Source: SZUA-36 sp963753105
GTDB lineage: Bacteria > Pseudomonadota > Gammaproteobacteria > Xanthomonadales > SZUA-36
DNA length: 64,000 nt
Reading direction: 5' to 3'
NCBI GenBank assembly: GCA_963753105.1
Contig: CAVWBD010000011.1
Span: forward strand, 186,001-250,000
Shown: positions 19,450-28,257 of the stretch, in pieces
Layout of the letters: each line of letters begins with the position of its first letter
Position numbering within the stretch: position 1 is the stretch's first letter
Made by a program: the position numbers and the translations under genes
The notes under the pieces: model-generated
Told to the model about the DNA's origin: nothing
The model's input: the letters and a program-made list of their open reading frames with translations, nothing else
Database searches by the model: none

Positions 19450-20487
19450 TTGACAGCGGGAAGGCTGGAGTCTACATTGGCGGGGGTGGACACCATTGCA
19501 CCCATCATCAATCGATCATCGGTAACCACTATTATTAAGTACGTTCGGGTTCTGCTGGGCCTGGTGATCTGTCTCACTTTTTCGCCCGTATTCGGGCAAG
19601 TGGCCGGGCGCGTGCCGGCCACAATTTTTGGTGATGGCGATCCCTATAACGGTGTTGAGGACAGCCGTGAGCCGGTCATGGGCGGTGGCAGCTTTGAGCT
19701 GGGTCATGCAGGTGCGGGTGCCGTCAAATGTGACGGGCAGGTACGTGGCACGGCAATGGTGCTCGACACGCGTGAAATGCTACGCACCTTGAAGGGTGTT
19801 GTGCTGGTCACTGCGGCGCACGTTATGTATGACCTCGACAGGAAGCGCCGTTTCAAACGCTGCGAGTTCCAGTTTCTCGCGCTGGGCGCGCTGCCCGGTT
19901 ACACGGCAAAGATTGACCTGGAACGTTTGGTCTCCGGTGATTTTGACCCCGAAAAGGCAACTTCCGAGATCGAGTTTGGCGAGGGTGACTGGGCATTCCT
20001 GTACGTGCCGAAACCATGGAAAAAATATAGGCCAGACGACAGTCTCCAGCTACGTGAGTTTTCATTCTCGAAAACGGAGTCATTCCAACGAACCGGTGGC
20101 GAGTTCCGGCTGGTTGCGCTGGATACTTCGAGTGGTGTTATTGCGCAAAGCTCTGGGTGTACAGTCACCGAGAGTGTCAGTGACGACCTCGGTGGCGGGA
20201 TTTGGCGGGGTCAGTTGCTGGATGACTGCGATTCGGGCAGCGGGGCATCCGGCGGTGGCATCATCGCCGTTTACCAGGGCAGACAGTATTTGGTCGGAAT
20301 ACGAACCGGTTCACACTGGAATGGTAGCGTGTTTCCCGCAGATGATTTTCCTGAGGGCCCACCTGCCGGTTCCGCCTGGAACCCTCGTTTCAACACCAAT
20401 TTCGGCAGGGCGATAGATGGATTCTTGATACAGGCACTGAACCGGTTTCTGAGTGCATTGGAAAACGATAAAAACCCCAAATTATGA
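19450..20487 (+). CDS. secreted trypsin-like serine protease (S1 family)
   Basis: The protein is 345 residues if it starts at TTG 19450. It has a hydrophobic signal segment (YVRVLLGLVICLTFSPVFG, about 31-49) and the S1 triad: His124 in VTAAHVMYD, Asp180 in EGDWAFLYV and Ser267 in SGSGASGGG. Cysteines at 139, 237 and 260 could form disulfides. It should be exported to the periplasm or outside. The start is uncertain because no ATG precedes the signal; GTG at 19486 is an alternative. The gene is transcribed away from the kinase and toward the structured leader at 20561, with no known partner. Confidence 0.75.
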   Translation: MTAGRLESTLAGVDTIAPIINRSSVTTIIKYVRVLLGLVICLTFSPVFGQVAGRVPATIFGDGDPYNGVEDSREPVMGGGSFELGHAGAGAVKCDGQVRGTAMVLDTREMLRTLKGVVLVTAAHVMYDLDRKRRFKRCEFQFLALGALPGYTAKIDLERLVSGDFDPEKATSEIEFGEGDWAFLYVPKPWKKYRPDDSLQLREFSFSKTESFQRTGGEFRLVALDTSSGVIAQSSGCTVTESVSDDLGGGIWRGQLLDDCDSGSGASGGGIIAVYQGRQYLVGIRTGSHWNGSVFPADDFPEGPPAGSAWNPRFNTNFGRAIDGFLIQALNRFLSALENDKNPKL

Positions 20488-20550
20488 TGCTCATGATATG
20501 CATGAACTTCATACGTTCATGAGAGATAAGGAAAAATCTCCACGGTGCGC

Positions 20551-20556
20551 TATACT
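20551..20556 (+). promoter_or_regulatory. possible -10 box of the structured leader
   Basis: TATACT sits just five bases before the run that opens the first hairpin. No convincing -35 is seen at the normal distance, so this is a tentative promoter for the leader and small gene that follow. Confidence 0.3.
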
Positions 20557-20560
20557 TAAG

Positions 20561-20857
20561 GAGAAGTTCAACGGTCTGCATTCTTGATTCATCAAGCAAT
20601 GCAGCTTATTGAACAGGTGAGAGCTTGGCTCGGGCAATCGTGGTTCGGTGCAAAGCAGTAAAGCTAATGATGGTACTTCCTGTTCGCGTAAGCGATGAAA
20701 GGGCAGGAACGACAAGGAAGACAGGGATAGCACACGTCAGACTGTGACCGGTGTTCGCCGGTCGCCCCAATTAAGTAAAACCATGCCGGGCTCTTGGACG
20801 AGAGTTGTTGGGTCGTGCAAACAAGATTATGCACGACCGGGGGTGGGGAGATTTTCA
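20561..20857 (+). ncRNA. hairpin-rich 5' leader, candidate structured regulatory RNA
   Basis: Five pairings can be read directly. H1: GTTCAA 20566-20571 with TTGAAC 20609-20614, and inside it CTGCATT 20576-20582 with AATGCAG 20598-20604. H2: GAACAGG 20611-20617 with CCTGTTC 20679-20685. H3: TTCCTG 20677-20682 with CAGGAA 20704-20709, enclosing TCGC-GTAA-GCGA 20684-20695 (GNRA-type loop). H4: GTGACCGG 20744-20751 with CCGGTCGC 20758-20765. H5: GGTCGTGCA 20811-20819 with TGCACGACC 20830-20838, just before the ribosome site. H2 and H3 share bases 20679-20685 and so exclude each other, as in a switch. A short block at 20632-20656 (GGGCAA, then GTGCAAAGC) recalls the c-di-GMP-I riboswitch, but the rest does not fit. 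No protein reading explains the pairing. Confidence 0.55.
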
Positions 20858-21355
20858 ATGCTTTATTACATTTTCCTGTTTGGCGTTTGCCTGGTTGGGG
20901 GGCTCGTTGTTTTTTGGCTTTACAAGGAAGCTACAACAATCGGGAAGAAAGATCATAAAACCTTGGCTCGTGGTTCAAAACTGGATCCCACCGACCACCT
21001 CAAAGGTGTAGCGATGCACACCACGATCAATTACACGCCCATATCCTGGGGCGGCGATGGCAGTCTTGCACCGAGACACCCCGCCAGGAGCCAGGCGGCG
21101 AAGCCATCGAGATCAACCTATTGGGATTTGCCAGGTGACAGGAAGCTTTCTGCCAAACCCAATCCCTTGGGTGCAAGTCCGGATGGTTCTAAATCAGAAT
21201 CCGAGTTCTGGAATTACTTCGTGACGCCGGATCGGCCGGGCCATGGGACGGGTATAAAACCTGGACATGGAGCAGGGATCAAACGCCATGGAGCGAGCAT
21301 CAAACGCCATGGAGCGAGCATCAGACCTGGCCATGGAACGGGCATCAAACAGTAG
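20858..21355 (+). CDS. small membrane protein with C-terminal Gly/His repeats, unknown
   Basis: The 165-residue protein starts at ATG 20858, 8-15 bases after GGGGAG. It has one N-terminal membrane helix (about residues 2-22, LYYIFLFGVCLVGGLVVFWLY), a polar middle, and a C-terminal tail of five units with pattern (P/R)GHG(T/A)GI(K/R) or RHGASI(K/R). Two of the DNA units (about 21280-21321) are identical 21-base direct repeats. A longer frame opening at 20744 runs through the leader hairpins and is less likely. I recognise no family. The histidine spacing could bind metal or a polymer; nothing more can be said. Confidence 0.55.
   Translation: MLYYIFLFGVCLVGGLVVFWLYKEATTIGKKDHKTLARGSKLDPTDHLKGVAMHTTINYTPISWGGDGSLAPRHPARSQAAKPSRSTYWDLPGDRKLSAKPNPLGASPDGSKSESEFWNYFVTPDRPGHGTGIKPGHGAGIKRHGASIKRHGASIRPGHGTGIKQ
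21280..21321 (+). repeat. two tandem 21-base coding repeats
   Basis: Two adjacent identical copies of a 21-base unit containing GCCATGGAGCGAGCATC give the repeated RHGASIK residues in the tail of the small membrane protein. Flanking diverged units (21239-21262 and 21322-21348) encode the PGHGTGIK versions. Confidence 0.75.
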
Positions 21356-21383
21356 AGATCGTTCTGACAATCGGAATAGCTAG

Positions 21384-22145
21384 CTAATTCACTTGGGGCT
21401 TTGCGATACACTCCGGCAGGGTGATTTTCTCATTGCCCGGAATCTTGATACCCATCGGTACCGCTTCTACACCCATGCTCTCGTTTGGAAACGGTTGCAG
21501 CAGGCCTAGTGCTGACTGCTTTGGCGCTCGTAACCAGTGTTGCGCTGCTTCCGGTGTTTCCAGGATGGCAGGCGAGCGGTTGTGGCCTACGGATTTCAAA
21601 ACGTTGTTCGGCTCGACCGTTATGATGCTGACACTGAGTTTCCTGGTGCCGTCAGATGTTGCATGCCAATTACCCAGCCCAGCCAGCACCCAGAAGGGCG
21701 CGTGCAGGGGAAATACTGCGTATGGGATTTGTGGCTTGACGCGACTATCGAACTCGTAAAACCAGGAAACAGGCACTAAAACCCGCAGGTCTTTCGACCA
21801 GGCGCCCATGTAGGACGGCGCAAACGGCGGGCCTTCGTGGCGCAGCCGGGCATTGGCGGTTGAGATCAGTTTGCCGGACTTGTTGCGCGGCAGTTGTCCG
21901 TTTGACCAGTGGGGCAGGAATGGCCAGGTTGCCTCCGTCGGCTGGTCGGTCTTGCCAGCGGTGTAGATCACCGGCAATGTCTCCCAAACCATCGAATCCG
22001 GCTCTTTCACGCGTCGCAGGCGGGAAGGGGAGATATTTTTCCTGTCTTCGGGATCAGCAGGTAATGCTCTCGGTGGCGTCAGGCTGGTCGCCCAGGCGTA
22101 GACGTCCTTCCAGGACAGGTGTGATACTGCTGCTTTGCCGCACAT
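21384..22145 (-). CDS. SRAP (YedK/HMCES) abasic-site protein
   Basis: The 253-residue protein begins MCGK, so after Met removal the catalytic Cys2 is N-terminal, as required to crosslink abasic sites in single-stranded DNA. Other family residues are present: Asn98 in TANARLR, Glu131 in WFYEF and His188 in GHNRSP. These proteins protect DNA at stalled forks. It is encoded alone, tail-to-tail with the small repeat protein. The length is slightly above the E. coli YedK size because of an insert near residues 28-60. Confidence 0.85.
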   Translation of the reverse strand: MCGKAAVSHLSWKDVYAWATSLTPPRALPADPEDRKNISPSRLRRVKEPDSMVWETLPVIYTAGKTDQPTEATWPFLPHWSNGQLPRNKSGKLISTANARLRHEGPPFAPSYMGAWSKDLRVLVPVSWFYEFDSRVKPQIPYAVFPLHAPFWVLAGLGNWHATSDGTRKLSVSIITVEPNNVLKSVGHNRSPAILETPEAAQHWLRAPKQSALGLLQPFPNESMGVEAVPMGIKIPGNEKITLPECIAKPQVN

Positions 22146-22273
22146 GGGGGTAGATTAGCACGGGTGCGAGATTGCATTTGCGCCATCACGCATTCCAGGC
22201 GTCGTTTGCTTATTCGATACTGGATTCCTGATAAATGGCCCTTATCCGGTAAATGATCGCTGCCTTACAGAAT

Positions 22274-22666
22274 TCACTTACGCTTTATCTTCGCAGAAAT
22301 CTGCTTGGGCGTTAGCCCGTCTAGTTTCTTGTACAGTTTTGTCTTGTCGTTACGTACGCTCAAGTCATAGAACAAAAGATAATCTATCGCGTTCTTGAGA
22401 TTCATATATGCGGCTTCACCTTCCTGTTCGCGAATATCCTGCAAGGTCTTTTCGGCTGCTTCAGGCGTTGAAAAATCAACTGGTTGGTCCATCAGAGAGA
22501 CAGTGTCTTCAGCCGTTTTGTCCATCTCCCCATTCGTGGGTTCCTGCGTGGTCGCGGTGTCGGCCTCTGCAGCGGCTTCATTATCCTGGCCCTGCTCAGC
22601 GCAAGCCGTTGACAGAAACAGGGCCATAAACATGGTGGCGATCAGTGGATAAAGTGCTTTGCTCAT
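22274..22666 (-). CDS. small lipoprotein, unknown function
   Basis: The 130-residue product has a lipoprotein-type signal (MFMALFLSTAC) with the lipid-modified Cys near residue 23. An acidic low-complexity linker follows, then a folded-looking part with the ending LYKKLDGLTPKQISAKIKRK. That ending resembles DUF6694-type small lipoproteins, but the match is from memory. ATG 22666 begins the signal; an upstream in-frame ATG at 22681 adds five residues. It is separated by about 65 bases from the stop of rsmC and is probably transcribed separately. Confidence 0.6.
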   Translation of the reverse strand: MSKALYPLIATMFMALFLSTACAEQGQDNEAAAEADTATTQEPTNGEMDKTAEDTVSLMDQPVDFSTPEAAEKTLQDIREQEGEAAYMNLKNAIDYLLFYDLSVRNDKTKLYKKLDGLTPKQISAKIKRK

Positions 22667-22732
22667 GTGAATTTCCTTCAAATGTTTTGATTTCGCAATT
22701 GGACAATGTTACCTGAAGATGATTCCCTCAGA

Positions 22733-23758
22733 CTATACCTTTGCCATGATCACCTTGTAGTGATCACTGGATGCCAGTTGCCGGTAGTTCTGGAACACCT
22801 CGGTCAACCAGCTCTCATAGGGTAAGTGAATATTCGCAACCATGATCAGCATGCCACCGGGGTTGATGTGATGACGCACGGAATCCAGCAGGCGCATGCT
22901 GAGACGGTTGTCCGTTTTCACACCGGAATGCACTGGCGGGTTGCTGATCATCATGTCATAAGTCTGCTGAAGTTCCGACAGGCCGTCAGAGGCGACTACC
23001 GTGCCCGACAGCAGGTTCGCGTCCAGCGTTTCCTTGCAGGCCCGCAGTGCGAGCGCATTGTTATCCAGCAGGCTTACGTTGGCATGCTTATGACAGTTTG
23101 CGATGCAGGCGCCGATCACGCCAGTGCCACAGGCAAAATCCAGTACCTCGCCTTCGATGGTCAAACTTTGTAGCACGTCCAGCAAGAGAGCCGTGCCGGC
23201 GTCCAGGCGGCCGTGTGCAAACACACCCGGATAAGACGTCACGGTCATGTGCATTGCGCCGAAATCAAGTGGCCACTGTTGCCGGTAAGCGGCAGGATCA
23301 AACGTGGGCTTTCCATCAATATCACCGGCCTCGAACAGCGTGCAGTGCCGTGCGCTATCCAGCTTTCTAAGCTTGCCAAAACGAGCTTTCAGATGTTTGC
23401 CGGCCGACTTGATACCGGCGCGGTTCTCACCCGCCAGCCAGAGTGTGCCGTCTTGTGCGAGCAGGGCGGCAGCGCAGTCGAGCATCATTTCCAGTAATGC
23501 CTTCTGGCGTGGCAGGTTGAGGATGATCCATTCGTATTTTCCGTTTGTGTCTTCCGGGAAAGCACCGAATTCAACAGTAGCACCGGAGCCCTCCAGGTAA
23601 CGGAACGTACCGTGGTCCTGGCAGAACAAACGCAACGAGGGGCAAATCTCGGTTGCTTTTTGCCAGCAGTCATCCTGCTCAGGGTTGATCCATAAACCGT
23701 TGTCGCATGCAGCGTGCCGTAAGAGATTTCTTTCAATGATCTGGCTGACAGGTTGCAT
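22733..23758 (-). CDS. rsmC: 16S rRNA (guanine-N2) methyltransferase, RsmC-type
   Basis: The 341-residue enzyme has an N-terminal pseudo-methyltransferase half and a C-terminal SAM-binding half with motif I VLDFACGTGVIGACIA (about residues 206-221) and the catalytic NPPVHSGV (near 277). RsmC methylates G1207 of 16S rRNA. The ATG at 23758 is preferred to a TTG at 23776 that touches the rimO stop. It is the third gene of a CDF-rimO-rsmC run, and both neighbours are packed tightly against each other. Confidence 0.8.
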   Translation of the reverse strand: MQPVSQIIERNLLRHAACDNGLWINPEQDDCWQKATEICPSLRLFCQDHGTFRYLEGSGATVEFGAFPEDTNGKYEWIILNLPRQKALLEMMLDCAAALLAQDGTLWLAGENRAGIKSAGKHLKARFGKLRKLDSARHCTLFEAGDIDGKPTFDPAAYRQQWPLDFGAMHMTVTSYPGVFAHGRLDAGTALLLDVLQSLTIEGEVLDFACGTGVIGACIANCHKHANVSLLDNNALALRACKETLDANLLSGTVVASDGLSELQQTYDMMISNPPVHSGVKTDNRLSMRLLDSVRHHINPGGMLIMVANIHLPYESWLTEVFQNYRQLASSDHYKVIMAKV

Positions 23759-23776
23759 GGTGGCGAAAGGTCTCAA

Positions 23777-25099
23777 TTACACGAGATAAGCGCTAAGGTC
23801 GTATTCGTCCGCCTCGGCGATCTGGACCTTGACCAGGTCACCGGACTGGAGTTCCTGGCCGTCCAATATGTAAACCAGCCCGTCAATTTCCGGCGCATCG
23901 GCATGGCTGCGGGCAATGGCGGCCTGTTCGTCAACCGCGTCAACGATCACTTCCTGTACGCTGCCAATCTTGGCCTGCAGACGTCGGCGGCTGATCTCGG
24001 CCTGTTTTTGCATGAATAGCTGTTCGCGCTCGGCCATGACCTCGGCCGGTACGTGGTCCGGCAGGTCGTTGGCGGTTGCGCCGTGAACCGGCGAATATTG
24101 GAAACATCCGACGCGGTCCAACTGCGCTTCCTCGATGAAATCCAGCAGCACATTGAAATCATCCTCGGTCTCGCCGGGGAAGCCGACGATAAATGTACTG
24201 CGCAGCGTGATATCAGGGCAGATCTCGCGCCATTTCCGGATTCGTTCGAGCGCGTTCTCGGCCGCTGCAGGTCGTTTCATCATTTTCAGTATACGCGGGC
24301 TGCCGTGCTGCAAGGGTATATCGAGGTAGGGCAGCACCAGGCCCTCGGCCATCAACGGCACCAGTTCGTCAACGTGCGGGTAGGGATAGACATAGTGCAG
24401 CCGGACCCAGGCGCCCAGGCTACCCAGTTCGCGGCACAACTCGGTCATCCGTGTCTTGACCGGCCGCCCACCCCAGAAGTCCAGGCGGTATTTCATGTCT
24501 ACACCGTAGGCTGAGGTGTCCTGGGATATAACCAGCAGTTCCTTCACACCGGCATCGACCAGTCTCTCAGCTTCCGACAGTACATCCCCGGCCGGTCTGC
24601 TGACCAATTTTCCACGCATGCTTGGGATGATGCAAAATGTACAGTTGTGATTGCAACCTTCTGATATCTTTAAATATGCATAGTGACGTGGTGTCAGTTT
24701 GATACCCTGTGGCGGCACCAGGTCGGTGAACGGGTCGTGATTCCTGTCGATTGGTGCGTGGCGATGCACGGCTCCGACCACCTGCTCATATTGCTGGGGT
24801 CCGCTGACCGACAGCACGGAAGGGTGGAGTTCGCGGATCTCTTTCTCATCCACTCCCATGCAGCCGGTCACGATGACGCGGCCATTTTCGTGCAGGGCTT
24901 CGGCGATGGCATCCAAAGACTCTGCCCGTGCGCTGTCGATAAATCCGCAAGTGTTGACAACGACCACGTCGGCGCCATCGTAGCTGGGGGATATCGCGTA
25001 ACCATCGGTCCTGAGTTGCGTCAGGATGCGTTCGGAGTCCACCAGCGCCTTGGGGCAGCCGAGGCTGACAAAGCCGACTTTAGCCCGCATATTGCTCAT
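23777..25099 (-). CDS. rimO: ribosomal protein S12 methylthiotransferase RimO
   Basis: The 440-residue radical-SAM enzyme has the N-terminal UPF0004 domain (VGFVSLGCPKALVDSERIL), the 4Fe-4S motif CNHNCTFC (near residue 144) and a C-terminal TRAM domain (last 70 residues). RimO adds a beta-methylthio group to the Asp of ribosomal protein S12. The start at 25099 gives MSNMRAKVGF, matching the family; the longer frame to 25141 is not needed. It begins three bases after the CDF stop, so the two genes are coupled. Confidence 0.93.
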   Translation of the reverse strand: MSNMRAKVGFVSLGCPKALVDSERILTQLRTDGYAISPSYDGADVVVVNTCGFIDSARAESLDAIAEALHENGRVIVTGCMGVDEKEIRELHPSVLSVSGPQQYEQVVGAVHRHAPIDRNHDPFTDLVPPQGIKLTPRHYAYLKISEGCNHNCTFCIIPSMRGKLVSRPAGDVLSEAERLVDAGVKELLVISQDTSAYGVDMKYRLDFWGGRPVKTRMTELCRELGSLGAWVRLHYVYPYPHVDELVPLMAEGLVLPYLDIPLQHGSPRILKMMKRPAAAENALERIRKWREICPDITLRSTFIVGFPGETEDDFNVLLDFIEEAQLDRVGCFQYSPVHGATANDLPDHVPAEVMAEREQLFMQKQAEISRRRLQAKIGSVQEVIVDAVDEQAAIARSHADAPEIDGLVYILDGQELQSGDLVKVQIAEADEYDLSAYLV

Positions 25100-25101
25100 G
25101 T

Positions 25102-26016
25102 TCAGTCTTCTTCCTGGATGTCGGGTTCGAAAAATAACCACTGCGCGAGTGCAAATGCTTCCAGGAAATCCTTTTCAACCCGGTTAATGGCCCGGATCAG
25201 TTCGATTTCCGTGCCTGTAGCGTGCATATTGGCCTTGACCGAGACCATCACGGTGTGACCCATCTGCAAGGTTATCAGGCTATACAGCCTGTCTATCTCG
25301 GGCCTGTTTTGCAGGAATCTGCGCATCTCTTTCTCAACGTGTGGTTCCACACCCTGGCCGATCAGCAGGTCCTTGACCTCCACGGCCAGCATGAACGCAA
25401 TAACGATCAGCAGGACACCGATCATGATCGTGCCCACGGCGTCATAAACCGGGTTGTGTGTAATGGCGGCGGCCGTCACCGCAAGCAGCGCAAAGACCAG
25501 GCCCAGCAGGGCGGCGACGTCTTCACCAAATACGACCAGCAGTTCGCTACTGCGGCTCTCCCGGAACCAGACGTTGAGCGGGCGGTTGCCACGTTCCTTG
25601 TTGACCGCCTGCATGCAGCCCCACAGGGAAATCGACTCGGCAATGATGGCGAATATCAGCACACCGATGGCGATCATCGGCTGGGTCAGCGCTTCGGGGT
25701 GCTGGAGTTTGTGCACACCCTCGTAAACCGAAAACATGCCGCCCAGGCTGAACAGGATAACGGCGACCAGGAAAGACCAGAAATAAATACTCTTGCCATA
25801 ACCGAGCGGGTAGTCCGCGTCCGGTGGGCGCAGGGACTGCCGCATACCAAACAGCAGCAACAGCTGGTTGCAACTGTCCGCCAGCGAGTGGATTGCTTCC
25901 GCCAGCATTGCGCCCGAACCGGTCCAGAAAGCCGCTCCACCCTTCGCGATGGCGATGGCCAGGTTTGCAAACAACGCGTAAAGGATGGATCGGATCGAGT
26001 CTGGTTTGGCCGACAT
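25102..26016 (-). CDS. cation diffusion facilitator (CDF) transporter
   Basis: The 304-residue protein has six predicted helices and a cytoplasmic C-terminal domain (from about residue 220). Helix 2 carries HSLADSCNQ, the CDF metal site being H-S-L-A-D in the branch close to SLC30A9/YdfM, and helix 5 has NPVYDAVGT. CDF proteins export Zn(II), Mn(II), Fe(II) or Co(II) with protons. It heads a tight run with rimO and rsmC. A truncated VOC gene lies just upstream. Confidence 0.88.
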   Translation of the reverse strand: MSAKPDSIRSILYALFANLAIAIAKGGAAFWTGSGAMLAEAIHSLADSCNQLLLLFGMRQSLRPPDADYPLGYGKSIYFWSFLVAVILFSLGGMFSVYEGVHKLQHPEALTQPMIAIGVLIFAIIAESISLWGCMQAVNKERGNRPLNVWFRESRSSELLVVFGEDVAALLGLVFALLAVTAAAITHNPVYDAVGTIMIGVLLIVIAFMLAVEVKDLLIGQGVEPHVEKEMRRFLQNRPEIDRLYSLITLQMGHTVMVSVKANMHATGTEIELIRAINRVEKDFLEAFALAQWLFFEPDIQEED

Positions 26017-26038
26017 GGTTAGCTTGTTCCTGTTGCGC

Positions 26039-26233
26039 CTAACTCAGTTCACCGTGGACGATGGCGCCACCGGTGCCCGCACCCGGCTGGTGCTGGAAGA
26101 ACCCCATCCTGATGTGACCGAGGTCTCGCGTAGCTAACTCGTACGCAAAAATTTCGCTGTAGAACCGCACCGCACGGTCAAAGTCAATCGCCGGTATTTC
26201 AAACCAGTTAACGGCGCTTTTGAATTCACCCAT
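26039..26233 (-). pseudogene. VOC (glyoxalase-like) fragment
   Basis: The frame starts MGEFKSAVNWFEIPAIDFDR, the classic N-terminal half of a small VOC-family protein, continues to GFFQHQPGAGTGGAIVHGE, then stops at residue 64. A normal member of this group is about 120-130 residues and carries a second beta-alpha-beta-beta unit, which is absent: the CDF start is only about 20 bases later. No frame nearby holds the missing half, so this looks like a deletion remnant, not a base error. Confidence 0.6.
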
Positions 26234-26357
26234 GGGTCTGCTCTCGTCCTGATGTGATGATGATAGGGGAGCAGGGATTATGCTACCTGGATGGTATTCA
26301 CTCAAGTTCAGGGTGCAGCCTGGGATTCAGCTGGCGGGGCGCGCTCCCACAAGGCTT

Positions 26358-27668
26358 TTATTCCGTTTCGAACGAGTAACTTATCGTGTGGTTTGTATCG
26401 ATGCCGGGGAAATAGTAGCCCAGTTTCCGTTCCGGCATCGTGGCCTTGAGGGTCTTGTTCTTGCGCTCGCGCTTGATGGCGATGACCACTTCCTCGCCGG
26501 CTTCGATCTCGCGCAGGGCACGCATGAATTCTGCAGGTGAGTTGACCGCAGTGTCACCGACATCCAGGATCACGTCACCGGATTCCAGTTGCAGTTCATT
26601 ATCACCCTCGGCCTTGAGAACCAGCACGCCGCGGTCGGTCTTGAAGTATTCGCCCAGGCCGGGGTCGATTTCGGCCAGTTTCAAACCGCGGGTCATCGGC
26701 AGGCCGAACCACACATTGGTCTCCCATAAAGCCGAATCACCCAGTTCCGACAGTGCATGCAATTCCAACCTGTGAGCATCCGGAGAAGCAGGCGCTCTCG
26801 GCGCCGCCAGGTGCGCGCGTTCTGCAATCTCGATTCGGATGTGTTCAATTTGTTCGGCCAGTTCCGCGGTGTCGAGTTCGGGGACCACGATCCTTTCTAT
26901 ACTGATGACGTCCCCCGGCGCTTCGGGTGCACTTGGAAAACGCGTGACGGAGTGCCAGCCAAGGGGCTCACGCACCTCGGGCACAAGGTTCACATCGATC
27001 AACTTGTCGTTGCGCCGGTAGGTAACCACGACGGGTTCACCGGCCTTGAAAGCTTTCTTGGCGGTCTTCAGCTTTTCATCACTTTCATCATCTGTACTGG
27101 CGCCAAGGTCATGTCCACCAATCGATACCAGGATATCGCCTTTCTCAATTCCGGCGCGCTCGGCCGGGCCGTCCGGTGATACACCGATAACTTTAATGCC
27201 GGTTTCGTCGGAATCACCCAGGATTGCGCCGATCACCGGCTGTTGGGTGGTCTGGTATACAAAGGTCCTGCTGCCAGCCCTCGCCCGGGCGACTTCACGG
27301 CTGACACGCGCAACTTCCCGCGAGGTTTCCTGCAGTTCCCTGCGCGCGTGGTTCAGTTCTTCGTACATCTCGGCCAGTCTGGCCTCACGCTCGGCGCTTT
27401 GTTTCTGGTTTTCCTCAGTAACCCTTTGCGCACGCTCGGCAACCTGTTGCGAACGCTCCCGGGTCCGCTCAACTGTAGCTTCTGCGGCCTGTCGCCGTTC
27501 TTCAGTTTCGGCCAGCGCCTCCCGGTACTCGGCCTCCAGGCGGGCCTGGCGTTCTTCTGTCTCGGCAGCCTGTTGTGCAGCTTCCTCACCGGGGCCGGCT
27601 GATACCGATACGCTGAATCCGATCAGCAGGGCCGTGCTCAGTGCGATCAGGGTGTGGTGGTATTTCAT
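26358..27668 (-). CDS. exported coiled-coil protein with two PDZ-like domains
   Basis: The 436-residue protein has a signal peptide ending VSAG (near residue 25), then a long charged coiled coil (about 30-130, rich in EAEYREALAETEERR-type heptads). A PDZ-like domain follows (about 140-230, GIKVIGVSPDGPAERAGIEKGDILVSIGG), then a linker and a second PDZ-like domain (about 330-420). No protease domain is seen. It is the last gene after sigma factor and anti-sigma-like genes and is probably part of their regulon. The start is set at the signal peptide. Confidence 0.75.
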   Translation of the reverse strand: MKYHHTLIALSTALLIGFSVSVSAGPGEEAAQQAAETEERQARLEAEYREALAETEERRQAAEATVERTRERSQQVAERAQRVTEENQKQSAEREARLAEMYEELNHARRELQETSREVARVSREVARARAGSRTFVYQTTQQPVIGAILGDSDETGIKVIGVSPDGPAERAGIEKGDILVSIGGHDLGASTDDESDEKLKTAKKAFKAGEPVVVTYRRNDKLIDVNLVPEVREPLGWHSVTRFPSAPEAPGDVISIERIVVPELDTAELAEQIEHIRIEIAERAHLAAPRAPASPDAHRLELHALSELGDSALWETNVWFGLPMTRGLKLAEIDPGLGEYFKTDRGVLVLKAEGDNELQLESGDVILDVGDTAVNSPAEFMRALREIEAGEEVVIAIKRERKNKTLKATMPERKLGYYFPGIDTNHTISYSFETE

Positions 27669-27687
27669 CTGTAATGCCTCGTGTGTA

Positions 27688-28257
27688 TCAGAGTGATGCC
27701 ATGCGGCCATAGTCAATTTCCCACTGTTGCTGGTAGACCTGGGCCAGGTCCAGCATCAGGTTGACACGTTGGCCCCAAAGGTCCACAGAGTCGGGCGTCA
27801 GGCTTAACTCGCTGTCCACCTGGGCAATCAGGTCCTCCATCTCGGCCACGTAGATGGCCGATTCGGCTGGCATGGAGCCCGTGGACTGGCGTAGTTTCAT
27901 AAGCTGTTCTTCCATGGTCTGGGACAAGCCGATCAGTGCGTTGACATTGTCCTTTGCTGTAACAGACGCGGAATTTTCCGCCAGCGTCGCAGGCCCGGTG
28001 ACAGGAACATCTGTCGGCGCCAGGTCCGGTTGACGGAGCAGAGTGATACTCACTACCAGGACCAGGCTGGCAGCGATCGCCAGGGCGCCAAAAGCGCGGT
28101 GCCGCTTATGCCTGCCTTGTTGATGGGTTTTCAAGGCAGACTCGATATCATCCCAGCCGTCAAAGCCCGGTTCCACGCTTTCGAGGTTACGCAGTCCGAG
28201 TGGATCGGAGGTGTTCTGTTGCCATTGTTCAAGTGCTGTCATTTCATTTCTCTTCAC
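27688..28257 (-). CDS. membrane protein, anti-sigma-factor-like
   Basis: The 189-residue product has a short cytoplasmic N-terminus, one membrane helix (about residues 55-75, FGALAIAASLVLVVSITLL) and a periplasmic helical part. That layout and its place directly after an ECF sigma gene suggest an anti-sigma factor, although I see no zinc-binding HxxxCxxC motif. Its GTG start overlaps the sigma stop (GTGA), so translation is coupled; ATG at 28242 is an alternative. It leads into the PDZ gene by 20 bases. Confidence 0.6.
   Translation of the reverse strand: MKRNEMTALEQWQQNTSDPLGLRNLESVEPGFDGWDDIESALKTHQQGRHKRHRAFGALAIAASLVLVVSITLLRQPDLAPTDVPVTGPATLAENSASVTAKDNVNALIGLSQTMEEQLMKLRQSTGSMPAESAIYVAEMEDLIAQVDSELSLTPDSVDLWGQRVNLMLDLAQVYQQQWEIDYGRMASL

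Noticed and set aside
20744..20857. Upstream extension of the repeat-tailed protein
   Set aside because: The extra 38 codons lie in the structured leader, have no ribosome site, and the ATG at 20858 has a good one directly before a membrane helix.
21239..21348. CRISPR-like spaced repeats
   Set aside because: Units are contiguous and in frame, with no spacers or cas genes.
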